Positions 4,638 through 6,810 of a DNA stretch of 6,810 nucleotides are shown here, piece by piece. Both the position numbers and the translations under genes were made by a program. Position 1 is the first letter of the stretch, and each line of letters opens with the position of its first letter. This DNA is from JAGOBX01 sp017999075 [NCBI: Candidatus Babelota bacterium] (lineage in GTDB: Bacteria; JAGOBX01): the NCBI GenBank assembly GCA_017999075.1, contig JAGOBX010000197.1, positions 1 through 6,810 of the forward strand. The letters are read 5' to 3'. The notes below the pieces were generated by a model. It was not told the DNA's origin, did no database searches, and saw only the letters and a program-made list of their open reading frames with translations.

Positions 4638-6810
4638 CAAAATATCAATATAAATGAGGAAATATACAATCTTGCAGTTCAATTAATTGCTGTATTAGAT
4701 AAAAAAACAAGTTACATTCCTGAATCTGATAAAAAAAAACTTGCTGAATTTTTACTTGAACAATCAGAATATCTGCTTATAAAAATGCAAGTTTCAATTT
4801 CTCCTGATGATAATGATAAACAAAATTATATTTCAGTTTTAAAAAAAGCTGAGCAGATATATAATTTTATAGATTACCAGCCAGGAATTTTTTTATGCAA
4901 AAGCAGGTTGTTGAAGTTTGAAATAGCAGGACTTGAACAAATAACAGAACTTTCAGCAATAAAAAAAAAACTTATAGATAAATTAACCGGGTATTTAAAT
5001 GAACTTCCCGAATCAGAACAAAAAAATATAAATTCATCCGCGGCAAAACCTCAAGATTTTTCTTCTGAAAAAAAAATAATTATTTCATCAGATACAAAAC
5101 CTTCCGAACAAGTTATAATTTCAGAACCAATTTCAAAAATCATTTCCGATACAACTGATGTTTCAATTAATTCAGACACTTATTTTATAACAAAAAATTA
5201 TGAGGATACCTCTTCTGCTGTATCAATTCAAAAAAATATTTTTCATCAGAATTCAGACAATACGATAGATACAGGTTCAATGCAGGCAAATAAACCAGAA
5301 TTTAATCAAATAATAAATATTTCGAATGAAACTGTTCAGGTGGCCAATCTACCAAAACCTCAACCTTTTTATCAGCAAGCGGCATTATTAGAACCAAAGC
5401 TTTCATATTCAAATGATGTAAAAATTTCACCTGTACTGAGACATATATTGTTTACGGAAAAATTAGAAAAAGATTTTGACGAAATAAGAAGCCAGAGATT
5501 GTTTGATTTAACAGACATAAGATACGGTAATACCAAATTAAGTATAAGCGGTCAAAAAACGATTAATTTTTCATATACTAACAGAAAATATGCTAAAACA
5601 ACAGATTCGACAAACAGTTCTTCAGACTTTAAAATTGACCAGACGCTTGAAGTAAAAGTCCGCGGAAAAGTAGGAGATAACGTTGAAGTTAATATTGATT
5701 ATGATGATCAGCGTTCTTCTTCCAACAGACAGCAGTTAAGTATTGAATATAAAAGCGACGAACACGTTCTTAACAAACGGAGTAACAGCAATATAATTTC
5801 CGGATATGCTGCATTCGGAGATATAGTTTTATCTCTTCCGAGCACTGAGTTTGTATCATACCGAAGAAGTTTATTTGGCATCAAAGGCGGATTAAAAATC
5901 AGAAATTTAAATTATTCAATTTTGCAAGCGGATCAAATCACTTTCGACATAATAGCTTCAAGAACAAAAGGCGAACCCGGACACAAAGAATTTATAGGAA
6001 ACAACAGCACTCAAATAATCAATTCAGTTTATGATGTGAATTTTGTCAAAAATAAATATTTTAAAATAACTACGGGAATTGGTACTGATACTAATATAGA
6101 TGTCACATCAATATCTGTCTATATTGATGATAAATCTCCTACAAACGATCAAGGTAATATTGATACATTCGCTGTAGAAGTTGATCCTGCTGATCCATCA
6201 AAAATTTCATATGTTACAACTATGTCAGAAACAGGACCTATATTTAAAACGTTTTCTTTTACTCCGCTTACAGCGGTAAAAGATTTTACTTTCGACAAAA
6301 ATAAAGGTATTTTAACATTAAATTCATATATAACTGACAATTACGCAATTGCAGTAAGTTATACAACTAACAACGGATATTCTATGCCTTACAAAAAATT
6401 AGTAAAAAAAGATAAGGATTCACAAAACAATGATACTTACGTTATTTATTCTATAAAAAACAGATACAGTTTCGGAGTGAGCAACATAAATAAAAATGAC
6501 CCTGATTTTATTTTTAAAATACAGGATAAAAACAATAATTTCATTTCGGATACTGTTGCAGGATTTGATACAATCCCGTTTTTGAGAATTTTCGGACTTG
6601 ATAAAACAGGCCCTGGATCTGATGGTTTATATGGAACCGCTGATGACGCTCCTGATGGAAAAATAGATGACGAGTTCATTGATTACGAAGACGGCTGGAT
6701 AGAATTTCCTGTTGCTCAGCCTTTCAACAGTCAGTCTGCAGCATTATACGGTCTTGCTAATTCATTAATTTATATAGAAGATAATCCTACAAGCAGATTC
6801 AGATTTTATC
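4545..6810 (+). CDS. sprA: SprA/Sov-family T9SS outer-membrane translocon protein, 3'-partial (first 755 residues)
   Basis: The frame opens at ATG 4545 and stays open to the window edge: 755 residues of a family whose members are usually ~2,300-2,500. SprA forms the giant outer-membrane barrel that exports T9SS cargo. Residues 1-31 are a signal peptide (LNA before the predicted cut). Residues 36-160 look helical, 160-290 are a Ser/Thr/Asn/Asp-rich linker, and from about 328 SprA_N-like beta sequence begins: KVRGKVGDNVEVNIDYD (371-387), RRSLFGIKGGLKI (440-452), ASRTKGEP (471-478), SVYIDDK (524-530). The end of the fragment, YSFGVSNINKNDPDF (641-655), RIFGLDK (681-687), then D-G-x-I-E-F-P-V-x-x-P-F (716-727), matches the SprA block of YSLG, FGLD, PDG and NGRIxFPVLEPF. 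The helical extension is not standard for SprA. A10 and A9 runs lie in that part. No Shine-Dalgarno is visible. It could also be a SprA-like channel from a T9SS-related system. Confidence 0.82.
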   Translation, partial: MYKYINKLLFFLVLILLSGLISNFILIRLNAQNININEEIYNLAVQLIAVLDKKTSYIPESDKKKLAEFLLEQSEYLLIKMQVSISPDDNDKQNYISVLKKAEQIYNFIDYQPGIFLCKSRLLKFEIAGLEQITELSAIKKKLIDKLTGYLNELPESEQKNINSSAAKPQDFSSEKKIIISSDTKPSEQVIISEPISKIISDTTDVSINSDTYFITKNYEDTSSAVSIQKNIFHQNSDNTIDTGSMQANKPEFNQIINISNETVQVANLPKPQPFYQQAALLEPKLSYSNDVKISPVLRHILFTEKLEKDFDEIRSQRLFDLTDIRYGNTKLSISGQKTINFSYTNRKYAKTTDSTNSSSDFKIDQTLEVKVRGKVGDNVEVNIDYDDQRSSSNRQQLSIEYKSDEHVLNKRSNSNIISGYAAFGDIVLSLPSTEFVSYRRSLFGIKGGLKIRNLNYSILQADQITFDIIASRTKGEPGHKEFIGNNSTQIINSVYDVNFVKNKYFKITTGIGTDTNIDVTSISVYIDDKSPTNDQGNIDTFAVEVDPADPSKISYVTTMSETGPIFKTFSFTPLTAVKDFTFDKNKGILTLNSYITDNYAIAVSYTTNNGYSMPYKKLVKKDKDSQNNDTYVIYSIKNRYSFGVSNINKNDPDFIFKIQDKNNNFISDTVAGFDTIPFLRIFGLDKTGPGSDGLYGTADDAPDGKIDDEFIDYEDGWIEFPVAQPFNSQSAALYGLANSLIYIEDNPTSRFRFY
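4650..5414 (+). other. Non-standard N-terminal extension of the SprA-like protein (helical domain plus disordered linker)
   Basis: Residues 36-160 contain several amphipathic, Lys/Glu-rich helices, for example EEIYNLAVQLIAVL, KKLAEFLLEQSEYLL and ISVLKKAEQIYNFI, in a TPR- or helical-bundle-like pattern. Residues 160-290 are rich in S, T, N, D and Q with repeated I-I-S-[SE] patches and probably unstructured. I recognise no family. In the SprA proteins I know, the sequence after the signal peptide runs directly into beta-rich SprA_N sequence, so this part would be a periplasmic addition, perhaps contacting the inner-membrane motor or another periplasmic component. Confidence 0.55.
4961..4970 (+). 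repeat. A10 homopolymer inside the sprA-like coding sequence
   Basis: Ten consecutive A residues encode Lys codons (ATA AAA AAA AAA CTT) at about residues 139-143. A second run, A9, lies at 4731-4739 in the same gene. Runs of this length are prone to replication or RNA-polymerase slippage; a one-base change at either site would truncate the 2,000-plus-residue protein near its N-terminus. Confidence 0.6.

Noticed and set aside
6149-6340. Minus-strand ORF of 63 codons
   Set aside because: It is antisense to the SprA-like gene, which is supported by several family motifs on both sides; no independent evidence for translation.
6446-6679. Minus-strand ORF of 77 codons
   Set aside because: It is antisense to the most recognisable SprA block (YSFG, FGLD); composition follows from the opposite frame.
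1-6810. tRNA, rRNA, CRISPR array, insertion sequence or phage genes
   Set aside because: Reading both strands showed coding sequence nearly throughout, with no spaced identical repeats, transposase motifs or cloverleaf-forming segments.

Overview
The window is one AT-rich strand (roughly 30% G+C, estimated by eye) carrying four co-directional genes, with almost no non-coding DNA. Taken together they look like part of a type IX secretion (T9SS) or T9SS-like locus of a Gram-negative (diderm) bacterium. From left to right: (1) the C-terminal ~770 residues of a large exported multi-domain beta-sandwich protein that ends in a FlgD-like C-terminal domain and whose 5' end lies outside the window; (2) a complete PorV/PorQ-family (UPF0164-like) outer-membrane beta-barrel with an unusual C-terminal extension; (3) a complete cytosolic-looking protein with two cyclic-nucleotide-binding (cNMP) folds and no recognisable output domain; (4) the first 755 residues of a SprA/Sov-family outer-membrane translocon protein, starting at 4545 and running off the right edge.

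Genes 1-2 and 2-3 are each separated by exactly 6 nt, and genes 3-4 by 72 nt, so at least the first three are probably one transcript. In characterised T9SS, SprA (Sov) is the giant outer-membrane channel and PorV (LptO) binds it and carries cargo away from it. A barrel of the PorV family beside a SprA homologue, next to a protein with a C-terminal domain of the kind used in exported surface proteins, is therefore a coherent set: channel, shuttle and candidate client (or accessory) protein. The cNMP-binding protein is the unexpected member. Its second domain keeps the ligand-binding residues, which suggests cyclic-nucleotide input into secretion or surface assembly; this is inference.

Taxonomy cannot be settled from the window. 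The FlgD-type C-terminus (VYPNPF...KFTIIR) preceded by a 'HFSIYAVF' segment resembles surface proteins of Elusimicrobiota and related candidate phyla, while the lack of Shine-Dalgarno sequences before all three visible starts is typical of Bacteroidota and relatives. SprA is known from Bacteroidota and related groups. The SprA homologue here has a divergent N-terminus, which argues against a standard Bacteroidota locus.

The only non-coding stretch longer than a few bases is 4473-4544, which holds an AT-only inverted repeat and a weak promoter-like arrangement. No RNA genes, mobile elements, CRISPR arrays or minus-strand genes are supported.
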